DNA of 48,464 bases, taken from NCBI GenBank assembly GCA_934631985.1, contig CAKTYE010000012.1, forward strand, positions 1 to 48,464, in the 5' to 3' direction. Numbering within the stretch: position 1 is the first letter of the stretch; each line of letters opens with the position of its first letter. The DNA comes from an uncultured Clostridia bacterium (GTDB lineage: Bacteria; Bacillota; Clostridia; Christensenellales; Aristaeellaceae). The notes under the pieces were generated by a model that had not been told where the DNA came from, ran no database searches, and was given only the letters and a program-made list of their open reading frames with translations. The translations under genes and the position numbers were made by a program. This document shows, in pieces, positions 40,686 to 48,464 of this stretch.

Positions 40686-41222
40686 GTGGCGGAAGCGGGC
40701 GTAACGAAAAAGGTGCTGGCCTATGCCCTGAAAAGCCTGATGGCAACACGCCCGCTGAGCAAGATCACCGTGGGCGATATTTGCGAGGCCTGCGATATGA
40801 ATCGCAAGAGCTTCTATTATCACTTCCAGGATAAATATGATCTGGTCAACTGGATCTTCTATACAGAATTTTTCGACGAGTTTCATGTGGAGAACACCTC
40901 CTCGGCGGACGCGCTGCTGCGGCTGTGCGAGTTTTTTGAAAAGAACCGGGAGTTTTACCGCAATGCGCTGAAGCAGCAGGGGCAGAACTCCTTCTATGAA
41001 TACTTGGGCGAGGTCATTGCGCCGGTGATCTCCAATCGACTGATGTCGTATTTTTCCCGGGATGCGTATCGGGAATTTTACACGGAAATGATCATGTACA
41101 CCTATCGGGATGCGATCGTCCGCTGGGTGATGGACGGCTGCAAGATCCCTGCAAAAACCTTTGTGCGGCTGATGTACAACGCGGCAAGCATTATGGGAAA
41201 GCTGCCCCCGCCGGAGAGCTGA
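40686..41222 (+). CDS. TetR/AcrR family regulator (DhaS-like)
   Basis: 178 residues. The N-terminal HTH reads KITVGDICEACDMNRKSFYYHFQDKYDLV, a close fit to TetR-type DNA-binding domains. The C-terminal part resembles the TetR_C_7/DhaS group, whose members regulate dihydroxyacetone kinase or host-adaptation genes. No dha genes are nearby. GTG 40686 is chosen because GGAGGAAG precedes it; longer in-frame readings start inside nagA. The terminator stem begins inside its last codons. Confidence 0.85.
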   Translation: MAEAGVTKKVLAYALKSLMATRPLSKITVGDICEACDMNRKSFYYHFQDKYDLVNWIFYTEFFDEFHVENTSSADALLRLCEFFEKNREFYRNALKQQGQNSFYEYLGEVIAPVISNRLMSYFSRDAYREFYTEMIMYTYRDAIVRWVMDGCKIPAKTFVRLMYNAASIMGKLPPPES

Positions 41223-41242
41223 ACATGCGGCGGGCTTTTTTT
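41207..41242 (+). terminator. terminator of the TetR gene
   Basis: CCCGCCG (41207-41213) pairs with CGGCGGG (41228-41234), then a T run (41236-41242). The 5' arm lies in the coding sequence. Confidence 0.75.
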
Positions 41243-41329
41243 CGCGAACGCGGGATGGAAAGATAATGCAGGCCCGTTTCATAGGTACATGGAGGACGAA
41301 AGAGCCCCAAGGTAAAGGAGAGATGAGCG

Positions 41330-42493
41330 ATGTTCCGATCCGCAGGACGCAGGCGTTTGCTGGCATGGATCCTGACGCTGCTTTTGCTGCTTCCGGGACT
41401 TCCCGCGAAGGCGGCGGCGCTGGGCTTCGGCGTGGTGACCAACGACAGCTATATCAACCTGCGCAGTCAGCCGACCCAATACAGCACGCGGCTAGGCTCC
41501 TACACCAAGGATACCTGGATCGAGATCACAGGGGAAAGCGGCAACTGGTATGCCGTGAGCTGCCCGGACGGCAAGACCGGCTGGATGAGCAAGAACTTTC
41601 TGACCCAAAGCACGGATGTGGTGCGCACGGTGGGCATTGTGACCAACCCGCGCACGAAGGGGTACCTGAATCTGCGCCAGTCGCCCAGCTACAACGCCCG
41701 GGTGCTGGACTACTACTATAACGGTGTTCCCTGCACGCTGCTGGGGCTGAGCAACGGCTGGTATCAGGTGCGGGTGAACGGCACGGCGGGCTATTTCCGG
41801 CAGGAATATCTCAGGACGGAAAGCCTGGTGGCAAGCGACAGCGTAGCAACGGTGAAAACGCCTAACAACACAGGATTGAACCTTCGTACAGGTCCCGGCA
41901 TGAGCTACACCTCCATCAAGCAGTTCCGCGGCGGCACCTATGTGATGGTGCTGCAAAAGGGCAAGGACTGGTGGAAGGTTTCGGTGGACGGCTATGTGGG
42001 CTACATGAACGCTTCCTTCCTGAAGGATGGCATTCTGAAGCCGGATTTCTCCACCGGGGGAAGCACGGATAACAACACGGGGACGGGCTACGCCACGGTG
42101 AACAACCCGCGCTCCAATCAGGTGCTGAACCTGCGGGAAAGCGCCTCGACGACCAGCCGGGTGCTGGGCCAGTTTGGCAACGGGACCCGGGTGACGGTGC
42201 TGGGGCAGGGACTGGAATGGTGCAAGGTGCGGGTGAACAACACGGGCGAGGAGGGCTACATGATGAGCGATTATCTGGCCCTGCAAAACCTGCCTGCGGT
42301 GCCGACCATGACGGTGAATCACCCGAAGCGTTCCTATGTGAATCTGCGCAGCACACCCAGCCTGTCGGGCAACGTGGTGCTGACGCACATGCCCCACGGC
42401 GCGACGGTGACGGTGCTGACGCCCGGGGATACCTGGGTGAAGGTGCGCTATAACGGCTATACGGGTTATGCGTCAAAATATTTCCTGAACTGA
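41330..42493 (+). CDS. secreted protein with five bacterial SH3 domains
   Basis: 387 residues: a signal peptide (about 1-29, ending AKAAA) and five SH3b domains, each with an NLR core (YINLRSQPT, YLNLRQSPS, LNLRTGPG, LNLRESAST, YVNLRSTPS) and a GY/GW end. No catalytic domain is present, so it likely coats or crosslinks the wall. A Ser/Thr/Gly/Asn linker (GGSTDNNTGT) precedes the fourth domain. ATG 41330 has AAGGAGAG upstream. Confidence 0.85.
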   Translation: MFRSAGRRRLLAWILTLLLLLPGLPAKAAALGFGVVTNDSYINLRSQPTQYSTRLGSYTKDTWIEITGESGNWYAVSCPDGKTGWMSKNFLTQSTDVVRTVGIVTNPRTKGYLNLRQSPSYNARVLDYYYNGVPCTLLGLSNGWYQVRVNGTAGYFRQEYLRTESLVASDSVATVKTPNNTGLNLRTGPGMSYTSIKQFRGGTYVMVLQKGKDWWKVSVDGYVGYMNASFLKDGILKPDFSTGGSTDNNTGTGYATVNNPRSNQVLNLRESASTTSRVLGQFGNGTRVTVLGQGLEWCKVRVNNTGEEGYMMSDYLALQNLPAVPTMTVNHPKRSYVNLRSTPSLSGNVVLTHMPHGATVTVLTPGDTWVKVRYNGYTGYASKYFLN

Positions 42494-42502
42494 CAGCAAA
42501 AC

Positions 42503-42540
42503 GGACGGTAGGGGCAGAGACACCCACCGTCTGCTTTTTT
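42503..42540 (+). terminator. terminator of the five-SH3 gene
   Basis: GGACGGT-A-GGG pairs with CCC-A-CCGTCT around GCAGAGACA, followed by GCTTTTTT. Confidence 0.75.
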
Positions 42541-42556
42541 GAAGGGAGACGAGCAG

Positions 42557-43171
42557 ATGAAACGATTTGCGGCGATGCTGCTGGCACTGTGCCTGCCGCT
42601 GAGCGCCTGTGCGGAGATCGTCGGCATAACGCCCGATGGGGATTACATCCATCGGATGGAAGCGAAAAACGGACAAAGCCTGTACTTCACTGGCATGGAC
42701 GAGGAGCCTTCGCTTCAATATGCGGATGTGAACTTCGATGGGGCAGAGGATGCAGTTGTGCTGACGACCCGGGGCGCAAGCAACTTCGTGTATCAGCTTT
42801 TTCTGTGGGACGGGACGCAGTATGTCAACAGCGGGCTGGCAGTGGTGAATTATACCCTGCACCCGGAGCAAAAGCTGCTGGAAAGCGATGCAAACGACGG
42901 CTGGGCGGTGCGTACCAGGAAGCTCTACCGATTTGAGGACGGCAAGCCTGTGCTGGTGCGGATTGCGTCCTCTGCGGAAAAGACGGAAGTGACCTTCACG
43001 GAGGACGGCTGGGAGCAATACACCTCCAACACCACGGTGACGTTCAGCGTAGAGGTGGTGGAGGACGGCAACACCAAGCGCATTTGGGAGCAGGACGTGG
43101 CGCTGGCGGATGAAACAGCTTACAACGAAGCAGAAAAAACGCAGCAGCAGCTTCTGTGGCAGGGGCTGTGA
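42557..43171 (+). CDS. putative lipoprotein with XAC2610-like/FG-GAP domain
   Basis: 204 residues. The signal peptide ends LPLSAC (Cys17), a good lipobox, so this may be a true lipoprotein. LQYADVNFDGAEDAVVLTT resembles the Ca-binding-like loop of XAC2610/FG-GAP proteins, followed by VYQLFLWDG and a typical beta-rich remainder. Such proteins are often inhibitors or surface binders; the role here is unknown. ATG 42557 has GGGAG upstream. It lies between the five-SH3 gene and an alpha/beta hydrolase. Confidence 0.7.
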   Translation: MKRFAAMLLALCLPLSACAEIVGITPDGDYIHRMEAKNGQSLYFTGMDEEPSLQYADVNFDGAEDAVVLTTRGASNFVYQLFLWDGTQYVNSGLAVVNYTLHPEQKLLESDANDGWAVRTRKLYRFEDGKPVLVRIASSAEKTEVTFTEDGWEQYTSNTTVTFSVEVVEDGNTKRIWEQDVALADETAYNEAEKTQQQLLWQGL

Positions 43172-43192
43172 GCAGCGAAGGAGGAGATACGC

Positions 43193-44134
43193 ATGGCATG
43201 GTGGGGTTGGCTTCTGATCGTCTTGGTGATCTTGCTGGCAGCGGCAGTATATGGCGCGTTTAGGGTAGCGGAGGTGCGGGCTAAGCCGAGAACACCCCAA
43301 AACCTGGAGGAGGATCGCACCTGGGGCCCCTTCACCGAGCAGGTGAAGGCGGCGCAGGCCAGGGTGACAGCCATGCCCCGGGAGGATGTGGAGATGACCT
43401 CCTATGACGGGCTGAAGCTGCGGGGGTCTTTTTATCCCTGCGAAAATGCCCGGGGAACGGTGGTGCTGATGCACGGCTTCCGCAGCACAGGCCTGCAGGA
43501 CTTCGGCACACAGCTGCCGTTTTATGCCAGCCTGGGGCTGAACATTCTTCTGCCGGATCAGCGCTCTCACGGACGAAGCGAGGGACGCTACATTTGCTAT
43601 GGCGTGAAGGAGCGCCGGGACTGTTTGGACTGGCTGCACTGGGTCAACCAGCGCGAGAGCGCGGATAAGCCGCTGCTGCTGGGCGGAATTTCCATGGGCG
43701 GCGCAACGGTGCTGATGACGCTGGGACTGGATACGCCTGCCAATTTGAAGGGCTGCGTTGCAGACTGCGCCTATACCTCGCCCTGGGAGATTTTGCGGCA
43801 TGTGGGGCAAGGCCGGTATCATGCCCCTGTGGAGCCGCTGCTGTACCTGTGCGATGGTGTGAGCCGACTGGCCGCAGGCTGGGGCTATAAGGAAGCCAGC
43901 CCGGTGGAAGCGGTGAAGCATGCAAAGGTGCCAGTGCTGTTCATTCACGGCGGTGCGGACGATTTTGTACCGACGGAGATGAGCCAGGTGAACTATGACG
44001 CCTGCGTCAGTGAAAAGAAGCTGGTCATTGTGCCGGGAGCCAAGCATGCGACAAGCTATTTGACGGATACAGAGAGGTATGAGCGTGAGGTTCGGGCGTT
44101 TGTGGAACGGGTGATGGGAGGAAAAAAGGCGTAA
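43193..44134 (+). CDS. membrane-anchored alpha/beta hydrolase
   Basis: 313 residues with one N-terminal membrane segment (about 3-23) and a serine-hydrolase domain. It has the oxyanion block LMHGFRSTG, LLPDQRSHGRSEG, the nucleophile elbow GGISMGGATV (Ser), the Asp in FIHGGADDFVP and the His in GAKHATSY. The family includes BAAT/YqkD-type hydrolases and esterases, and the substrate is unknown. It follows the XAC2610-like gene by 21 nt and has GGAGGAG upstream. Confidence 0.85.
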   Translation: MAWWGWLLIVLVILLAAAVYGAFRVAEVRAKPRTPQNLEEDRTWGPFTEQVKAAQARVTAMPREDVEMTSYDGLKLRGSFYPCENARGTVVLMHGFRSTGLQDFGTQLPFYASLGLNILLPDQRSHGRSEGRYICYGVKERRDCLDWLHWVNQRESADKPLLLGGISMGGATVLMTLGLDTPANLKGCVADCAYTSPWEILRHVGQGRYHAPVEPLLYLCDGVSRLAAGWGYKEASPVEAVKHAKVPVLFIHGGADDFVPTEMSQVNYDACVSEKKLVIVPGAKHATSYLTDTERYEREVRAFVERVMGGKKA

Positions 44135-44354
44135 GGATGTTTTGAGCGAGGGGGATGGAACCTCTCCGCCCCTTCGGGACACCTCCCCTTCCAGGGGCGG
44201 CTTTGACGCTGGCGCGGGATGCGGCTTGGCTGCATTCTTGCTTTATATATGAAAATTTTCTATGTAATAGCATTCAGCTTTTTCAACCTTCACAAACAGA
44301 TCAAGACCTTTTAGCTGCGGCGCAGGGGGAGCATTTCGCCCTGCGCTAAAAAGA
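44135..44354. other. intergenic region with nested hairpins
   Basis: CCGCC (44167-44171) with GGCGG (44196-44200) encloses CCCCT-TCC-AGGGG (44185-44197), like common clostridial intergenic repeats. A second hairpin GCGCAGGG (44320-44327) with CCCTGCGC (44339-44346), extended by TTTTAG/TAAAA, sits just before the prmA promoter. No gene is seen. Confidence 0.4.
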
Positions 44355-44383
44355 TTGCGCTTTTTGCGGAAATGACGTATAAT
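44355..44383 (+). promoter_or_regulatory. promoter of the prmA operon
   Basis: TTGCGC (44355-44360), a 17-nt spacer and TATAAT (44378-44383). Confidence 0.6.
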
Positions 44384-44415
44384 GAGACGTTGTAAAAGCA
44401 TAGGAGGGTGACAGT

Positions 44416-45363
44416 ATGGATTGGGTTGAGGTCAAGGTTCACACGACCACCGCGGGCGCTGATCTGGTGTCGGAGCAGCTGATGCAGGAGGGCGCAACGG
44501 GTACCATGGTGGAGGATCGGGCGGATGTGCCGGATCCCGCAAAGCCCAATGGCTTCTGGGAAATGATCGACCCTGACCTGATCGAGAAGATGCCCGAGGA
44601 CGTGGTGGTGCATGCGTGGTTTGAACCGGATCATCGCTACGCGGATCGCATGCATGCGCTGAAGGAACGGCTGAACGAGTGGAGCCGCATGGAGCTGGGC
44701 TTCGACCTGGGCAGTCTTGCCATTGAAACGCAGGACGTGAAGGAAGAGGACTGGGCCGAGGTGTGGAAGCGCTTCTATAAGCCCTTCCGCGCGGGCAAAA
44801 GCCTGGTTGTTAAGCCTACCTGGGAAAAGTATGACGCACAGCCCAGCGATAAGATCATCGAGATCGACCCCGGCATGGCGTTCGGATCGGGAACGCATGA
44901 GACGACCTCCATGTGTCTGGGCTTTTTGGAGGACTATTTGAAGCCTGATGCGCGGGTCATCGACGTGGGTACGGGCAGCGGCATTCTTGCCATCGGTGCG
45001 GCGCTGCTGGGTGCGAAGGACGTGCTGGCGATCGACATTGACCCTGTGGCGGTGAAGGTCGCGGCGGAAAACGTGGCGCATAACAAGCTGGAAGAAAAGG
45101 TCACCTGTGTGCAGGGCAATCTGCTGGATCAGCAGAGCGAGGTGTGCGACCTGTGCGTGGCGAATATTATCGCGGATGTGATCTGCGGGTTTGCCGCGCC
45201 GCTGAAGGCGCATATCGCTCCTGGCGGACTGTTCATTTGCTCCGGCATTATTCGTGAGCGGGAGCAGGACGTGCTGGATGCGCTGAAGGCTGCTGGCTAT
45301 GAGCTGGTGGAGGAGCGCAAAAAGGGCGAATGGGTGGCCATGATCAGCAGGAGGCCTGCCTGA
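44416..45363 (+). CDS. prmA: ribosomal protein L11 methyltransferase (PrmA)
   Basis: PrmA trimethylates ribosomal protein L11. The 315-residue enzyme has the N-terminal substrate-recognition domain (WVEVKVHTTTAGADLVSEQL), the linker EEDWAEVWKRFYKPF, the GMAFGSGTHETTSMCLGFLE block, SAM motif I DVGTGSGILAIGAALLGA and the NIIADVI motif IV. Length and motifs are standard. The start has GGAGGGTG upstream, and its stop overlaps rsmE by 3 nt. Confidence 0.95.
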   Translation: MDWVEVKVHTTTAGADLVSEQLMQEGATGTMVEDRADVPDPAKPNGFWEMIDPDLIEKMPEDVVVHAWFEPDHRYADRMHALKERLNEWSRMELGFDLGSLAIETQDVKEEDWAEVWKRFYKPFRAGKSLVVKPTWEKYDAQPSDKIIEIDPGMAFGSGTHETTSMCLGFLEDYLKPDARVIDVGTGSGILAIGAALLGAKDVLAIDIDPVAVKVAAENVAHNKLEEKVTCVQGNLLDQQSEVCDLCVANIIADVICGFAAPLKAHIAPGGLFICSGIIREREQDVLDALKAAGYELVEERKKGEWVAMISRRPA

Positions 45364-46106
45364 TGCACCGCTTTTTTGTGGATGATGCAGGCTTTCAGGG
45401 AGAGACGGCCTTTCTGGAGGAAAGCGATGCGCGGCATGCCATGCGGGTGCTGCGGCTGGTTCCCGGCGAGGCGGTCGCATTGATGGATGGCTCCCGGCGC
45501 TTCCTGGGGGAGATCGTTTCCCTGAGCGAGGAGGGGGTGCAGTGCCGACTGGTGCGGGAGCTGCCCTCCACGGAAGCAGGCTTGCAGATCACGCTGTTTC
45601 AGGGACTGCCCAAGGCGGAGAAGATGGAGCTGATCGTGCAGAAGCTGACAGAGCTGGGTGCGGTAGAGGTCGTTCCCGTGGCGATGCAGCGCTGCGTGGT
45701 ACGCCTGACGGGCAAGGATAGCGAGAAAAAGCGGGAGCGTTGGCAGAAGATCGCCCGGGAAGCCATGAAGCAGTCGGGCCGCACAAGAGAATTGACAGTG
45801 GCTGCGCCTGTGAGCTTACGGGAGATGCTGGCGCGTTTGACAGACTATGACGCAGCGCTGGTGCCATGGGAGGATGCGCGTGGCTACGGCCCCCGGCGGT
45901 TCAGCATGGAACACCCGCAGGCAAGGCGCGTGGCGCTGGTGGTCGGCCCGGAGGGCGGCATGAGCGCCGAGGAGGTGCAGGCCATGGAGGCTGTCGGCGC
46001 ACGGCAGATCACCCTGGGGCCGCGCATTCTGCGCACGGAAACGGCGGGGCTTGCGGCAACTGCGGCGCTGCTGGCGCTGTATGGCGACATGGACACGGAA
46101 ATTTGA
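45363..46106 (+). CDS. rsmE: 16S rRNA (uracil(1498)-N(3))-methyltransferase (RsmE)
   Basis: A SPOUT-class methyltransferase of 247 residues: an N-terminal PUA-like part (HRFFVDDAG and DARHAMRVLRL) and the knotted C-terminus with LVVGPEGGMSAEEV and LGPRILRTETAGLAA. It usually follows prmA, as here, with overlapping stop and start. Confidence 0.94.
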   Translation: MHRFFVDDAGFQGETAFLEESDARHAMRVLRLVPGEAVALMDGSRRFLGEIVSLSEEGVQCRLVRELPSTEAGLQITLFQGLPKAEKMELIVQKLTELGAVEVVPVAMQRCVVRLTGKDSEKKRERWQKIAREAMKQSGRTRELTVAAPVSLREMLARLTDYDAALVPWEDARGYGPRRFSMEHPQARRVALVVGPEGGMSAEEVQAMEAVGARQITLGPRILRTETAGLAATAALLALYGDMDTEI

Positions 46107-46124
46107 CAAGAACGAGGGAAGACA

Positions 46125-47417
46125 TTGCAGACGGTTGCTTTTCACACGCTGGGCTGTAAGGTGAACCAGTACGATACCCAGGCCATGCTGGAAAAATTCA
46201 AGGCGGCGGGATATACGGTGGTTCCCTTTGACGGCCCGGCAGACGTTTATGTATTGAACACCTGCACCGTGACGGGTACGGGGGACAAGAAGTCCATGCA
46301 GCTGACCCGGCGGCTGCGGCGGCAAAGCCCCAACAGCGAGCTGGTGCTGTGCGGCTGTCTGGCGCAGCGTATGGGCGCAGAGCTGCTGAACACGGGCGCG
46401 AGGCTGATTCTGGGAACCCAGCGCCGCGGTGAGGTGGTGGAACTGCTGGAAAAGGCCGTGCGGGAAGGAACGCAGATCTGCGCGGTGGAGACGCTGACCC
46501 AGGCGCCCTTTGAGTGCCTGAACGTCACCGAGCAGGAGGAGCATACCCGCGCCATTCTGAAAATTCAAGAGGGCTGCAACAACCACTGCACCTACTGCAT
46601 CATTCCCAGTGTGCGGGGGCCGATCCGCTCCCGTCCGCTGGCGGAGATCCGCAGCGAGGCGGAGCGGCTGGCAGCAGCCGGCTTCAGCGAGCTGGTGCTG
46701 ACGGGCATTCACCTGTCCAGCTATGGCAAGGACACAGGCGGCAGAGAGACGCTGCTGGACGCGATCGCACAGGTGCAGGCGGCGGAGGGCGTTCGGCGCA
46801 TTCGGCTGGGCAGCCTGGAGCCGACCATTGCCACGGCGGAATTTGCGGCGCGGCTGAAGGAAATGGACAAGGTTTGTCCTCAGTTCCATCTGGCGCTGCA
46901 AAGCGGCTCGGACACGGTGCTGGCGCGGATGGCGCGGCGCTATAACACGCGGATGTACCTGACAGGCGTGGAGAACCTGCGCCGGGAGTTCCCGGAGGCG
47001 GCGTTCACCACGGACATTTTGACGGGCTTTCCCGGCGAGACTGAGGAGGAATATCAGCAGACCCGTGCCATGATCGAACGGGTGGGCTTTGCGAAGATCC
47101 ATGTCTTTCCCTACTCCCAGCGGGCGGGGACGAAGGCGGCGCAGATGCCCGGTCAGCTGACCAACGCCCTGAAGGAGCAGCGCGCCCGGGAACTGATCGC
47201 CCTGGGGGACGCGGTGGGCCGGAAATACCGGGAGCGGTTCCTGCATCGGACGGTGGAGGTGCTGCTGGAGGAGCAGGACGCAAGCGGCTGCTGGGTCGGC
47301 TATACGCCCGAATACCTGCGGGTGGAAGTGGCGGAGACGGCGGGCGCACAGGGCCAGTATCGGCAGGTGCGCATCAGCGAGGTCACGGACGACGGGCTGC
47401 GCGGCTTGTGCGAATAA
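46125..47417 (+). CDS. mtaB: tRNA t6A37 methylthiotransferase (MtaB)
   Basis: A radical-SAM enzyme that converts t6A37 of tRNA to ms2t6A. The 430-residue protein has the N-terminal UPF0004 domain with three cluster cysteines (TLGCKVNQYDT, LNTCTVT, LCGCLAQR), the radical-SAM motif CNNHCTYC and a C-terminal TRAM-like domain. TTG 46125 is used, with GAGGGAAG upstream and the normal family N-terminus MQTVAFHTLGCKVN. It sits 18 nt after rsmE. Confidence 0.93.
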   Translation: MQTVAFHTLGCKVNQYDTQAMLEKFKAAGYTVVPFDGPADVYVLNTCTVTGTGDKKSMQLTRRLRRQSPNSELVLCGCLAQRMGAELLNTGARLILGTQRRGEVVELLEKAVREGTQICAVETLTQAPFECLNVTEQEEHTRAILKIQEGCNNHCTYCIIPSVRGPIRSRPLAEIRSEAERLAAAGFSELVLTGIHLSSYGKDTGGRETLLDAIAQVQAAEGVRRIRLGSLEPTIATAEFAARLKEMDKVCPQFHLALQSGSDTVLARMARRYNTRMYLTGVENLRREFPEAAFTTDILTGFPGETEEEYQQTRAMIERVGFAKIHVFPYSQRAGTKAAQMPGQLTNALKEQRARELIALGDAVGRKYRERFLHRTVEVLLEEQDASGCWVGYTPEYLRVEVAETAGAQGQYRQVRISEVTDDGLRGLCE

Positions 47418-47487
47418 AAAATTTTCGGCGCATGCAGGGAAATGCATGCATCAAACGTTGTGATGAACGGAAAGGAAGCTGAGCAAG

Positions 47488-47832
47488 ATGGAAGACTGCC
47501 TGTTTTGTAGGATCATTCGGGGAGAGATCCCGTCCACGAAGGTCTATGAGGACGATACGGTGTACGCATTCCGCGACATCAACCCGCAGGCCCCCGCGCA
47601 TGTGCTGGTGATCCCCAAGAAGCATGTGGCCTCGCTGGCGGAGGCGGAAAAGCTGACAGACGGCGAGCTGGCGGCCTGCCTGCGGGCCTGCGAAAGGATC
47701 GCGGCGCAGGAGGGGCTGACGGAGAAGGGCTTCCGCGTGGTGTCCAACTGCGGCGACGACGCCTGCCAGTCGGTGCATCACCTGCACTTCCATGTGCTGG
47801 GCGGACGGGCGATGCAGGATCAGATGGCCTGA
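47488..47832 (+). CDS. hinT: HIT family protein (HinT)
   Basis: The 114-residue histidine-triad purine nucleoside phosphoramidase starts CLFCRIIRGEIPSTKVYEDD, contains AHVLVIPKKHVASL and ends with the triad VHHLHFHVLGG. It often follows mtaB. The upstream gap holds a 7-bp GCATGCA/TGCATGC hairpin (47430-47449) of unknown role. Confidence 0.94.
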   Translation: MEDCLFCRIIRGEIPSTKVYEDDTVYAFRDINPQAPAHVLVIPKKHVASLAEAEKLTDGELAACLRACERIAAQEGLTEKGFRVVSNCGDDACQSVHHLHFHVLGGRAMQDQMA

Positions 47833-47890
47833 GACGGCAAGGTTTTGCAGGCCTACCCGAAAAAACTTTTGAAAAAATGGGATTTAGCTG

Positions 47891-47919
47891 TTGACGGATA
47901 GGCATAAAGGCGATATAAT
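47891..47919 (+). promoter_or_regulatory. sigma-A promoter of rpsU
   Basis: TTGACG (47891-47896), a 17-nt spacer and TATAAT (47914-47919). Confidence 0.75.
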
Positions 47920-47991
47920 GACAATACGGTTCGCCATCCGTCCGTCTAGCCGGCTGATGTCAAGGCGAGATGAGCGAGGGGAGGGATAACA

Positions 47992-48165
47992 GTGTCCGAG
48001 GTACGTATTCGTGAGAACGAATCCCTGGAGAGCGCGCTGAAGCGGTTTAAGCGGCAATGCGCTCGTGCCGGCGTTTTGGCTGAGGTTCGCAAGCGTGAGC
48101 ATTACGAGAAGCCCAGCGTGAAACGCAAGAAGAAGGCAGAGGCTGCACGTAAGCGTAAGTACTGA
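47992..48165 (+). CDS. rpsU: 30S ribosomal protein S21
   Basis: A 57-residue basic protein. It starts at GTG with VRIRENESLESALKRFKRQC and ends with the Lys/Arg-rich tail EAARKRKY, as in Firmicutes S21. GGGGAGGGA lies just upstream. It has its own promoter and terminator. Confidence 0.95.
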   Translation: MSEVRIRENESLESALKRFKRQCARAGVLAEVRKREHYEKPSVKRKKKAEAARKRKY

Positions 48166-48179
48166 TTTTTCGAAGATGT

Positions 48180-48215
48180 GCCCTTTCCCGTGCATGTTGC
48201 GGGAAGGGGCCTTTT
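48180..48215 (+). terminator. terminator of rpsU
   Basis: GCCCTTTCCCG (48180-48190) pairs with CGGGAAGGGGC (48200-48210), one G-U pair, followed by CTTTT. Confidence 0.85.
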
Positions 48216-48317
48216 CATATAATAACTGTTAATACAAGTCAGTCTGCCATTATTTTCAATACAGCCGCATTTGCGGGCAATTGTACTGCAAAATGAAAAA
48301 TATTTTTAAGATACATC

Positions 48318-48346
48318 TTGCGTACAAGCCTACGTTTTGTTATACT
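48318..48346 (+). promoter_or_regulatory. promoter of the last, partial gene
   Basis: TTGCGT (48318-48323), a 17-nt spacer and TATACT (48341-48346) in an A/T-rich stretch. Confidence 0.6.
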
Positions 48347-48375
48347 ATTTATATCAATGATGAGAAGAGGATGTC

Positions 48376-48464
48376 ATGCAATATGCTTTTCAGCTAATGC
48401 CCCACCCGAACGTTCGCTATCAGGCTGCGCTGGCAAAGCTTGGAAAAGCGGAGCTCGTGCGTAT
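48376..48464 (+). CDS. partial gene running off the window, unknown
   Basis: ATG 48376 has AGAAGAGG 5 nt upstream and a promoter 30 nt before that. It opens MQYAFQLMPHPNVRYQAALA and nine more residues before the edge. I do not recognise the family from 29 residues. Confidence 0.55.
   Translation, partial: MQYAFQLMPHPNVRYQAALAKLGKAELVR

Noticed and set aside
1..48464. CRISPR arrays, tRNA or rRNA genes, insertion sequences or prophage genes
   Set aside because: No regularly spaced repeats, cloverleaf sequences, rRNA blocks, transposases or phage proteins were recognised on either strand.

Overview
The window looks like the chromosome of a spore-forming Clostridia-class Bacillota (Firmicutes), probably a gut or rumen anaerobe. 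The evidence is a SpoIIR-SleB-YpeB sporulation/germination cluster, GC-rich coding DNA, strong AGGAGG ribosome sites, use of TTG and GTG starts, a cobalamin riboswitch, a clostridial HflX with an N-terminal extension, and three secreted multi-SH3 proteins. The multi-SH3 proteins recall Christensenellales-type lineages; that placement is inference. No tRNA, rRNA, CRISPR array, transposase or phage gene was seen.

Layout. 1-3496: spoIIR, sleB, ypeB and an atypical OmpR-type regulator lacking the phospho-acceptor Asp. 3540-4876: an aminotransferase behind an attenuator-like leader. 5174-8774: DNA-alkylation repair (AlkA-like glycosylase, Ogt) with an HD phosphohydrolase, a SAM methyltransferase and a CapA-like phosphoesterase. 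16463-8881 (minus strand): a peptide-use operon of Cys-rich leader ORF, M20 amidohydrolase, OppA-D-F-B-C and a cytosolic C39-like cysteine protease. 16510-16990: a long palindrome-rich non-coding element. 18350-16992 and 19831-18428 (minus): a six-SH3 wall protein and MurC. 19990-22021: a DUF6273 protein, a broken GNAT gene and a pyridoxamine kinase.

22194-25232: an ACT protein with its UPF0210 partner, then a cobalamin riboswitch driving a lone BtuF-like protein. 25367-27379: DegV and class II fructose-bisphosphate aldolase. 27649-31642: a GT4 glycosyltransferase, a UPF0104 membrane protein and HflX, with start/stop overlaps. 31769-34861: a 1030-residue protein with SH3 repeats, a peptidoglycan-binding domain and a conserved-looking Cys/His C-terminal domain. 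35197-40548: a membrane-protein group (DUF308 fused to a permuted NlpC/P60-like domain, two YeeE/YedE-like proteins without signature cysteines, an O-antigen-ligase-like protein), then NagA. 40686-44134: a TetR regulator, another SH3 protein, an XAC2610-like lipoprotein and an alpha/beta hydrolase. 44416-48464: translation and RNA-modification genes (prmA, rsmE, mtaB, hinT, rpsU) and the start of one more gene.

The window is therefore mostly core genome with a strong envelope theme. The best candidates for undescribed biology are the C-terminal domain of the 1030-residue SH3 protein, the 35197-39436 membrane cluster, the JAMM-like domain on HflX, the palindromic element at 16510-16990, and the peptide operon with its Cys-rich leader ORF and terminal cytosolic protease.
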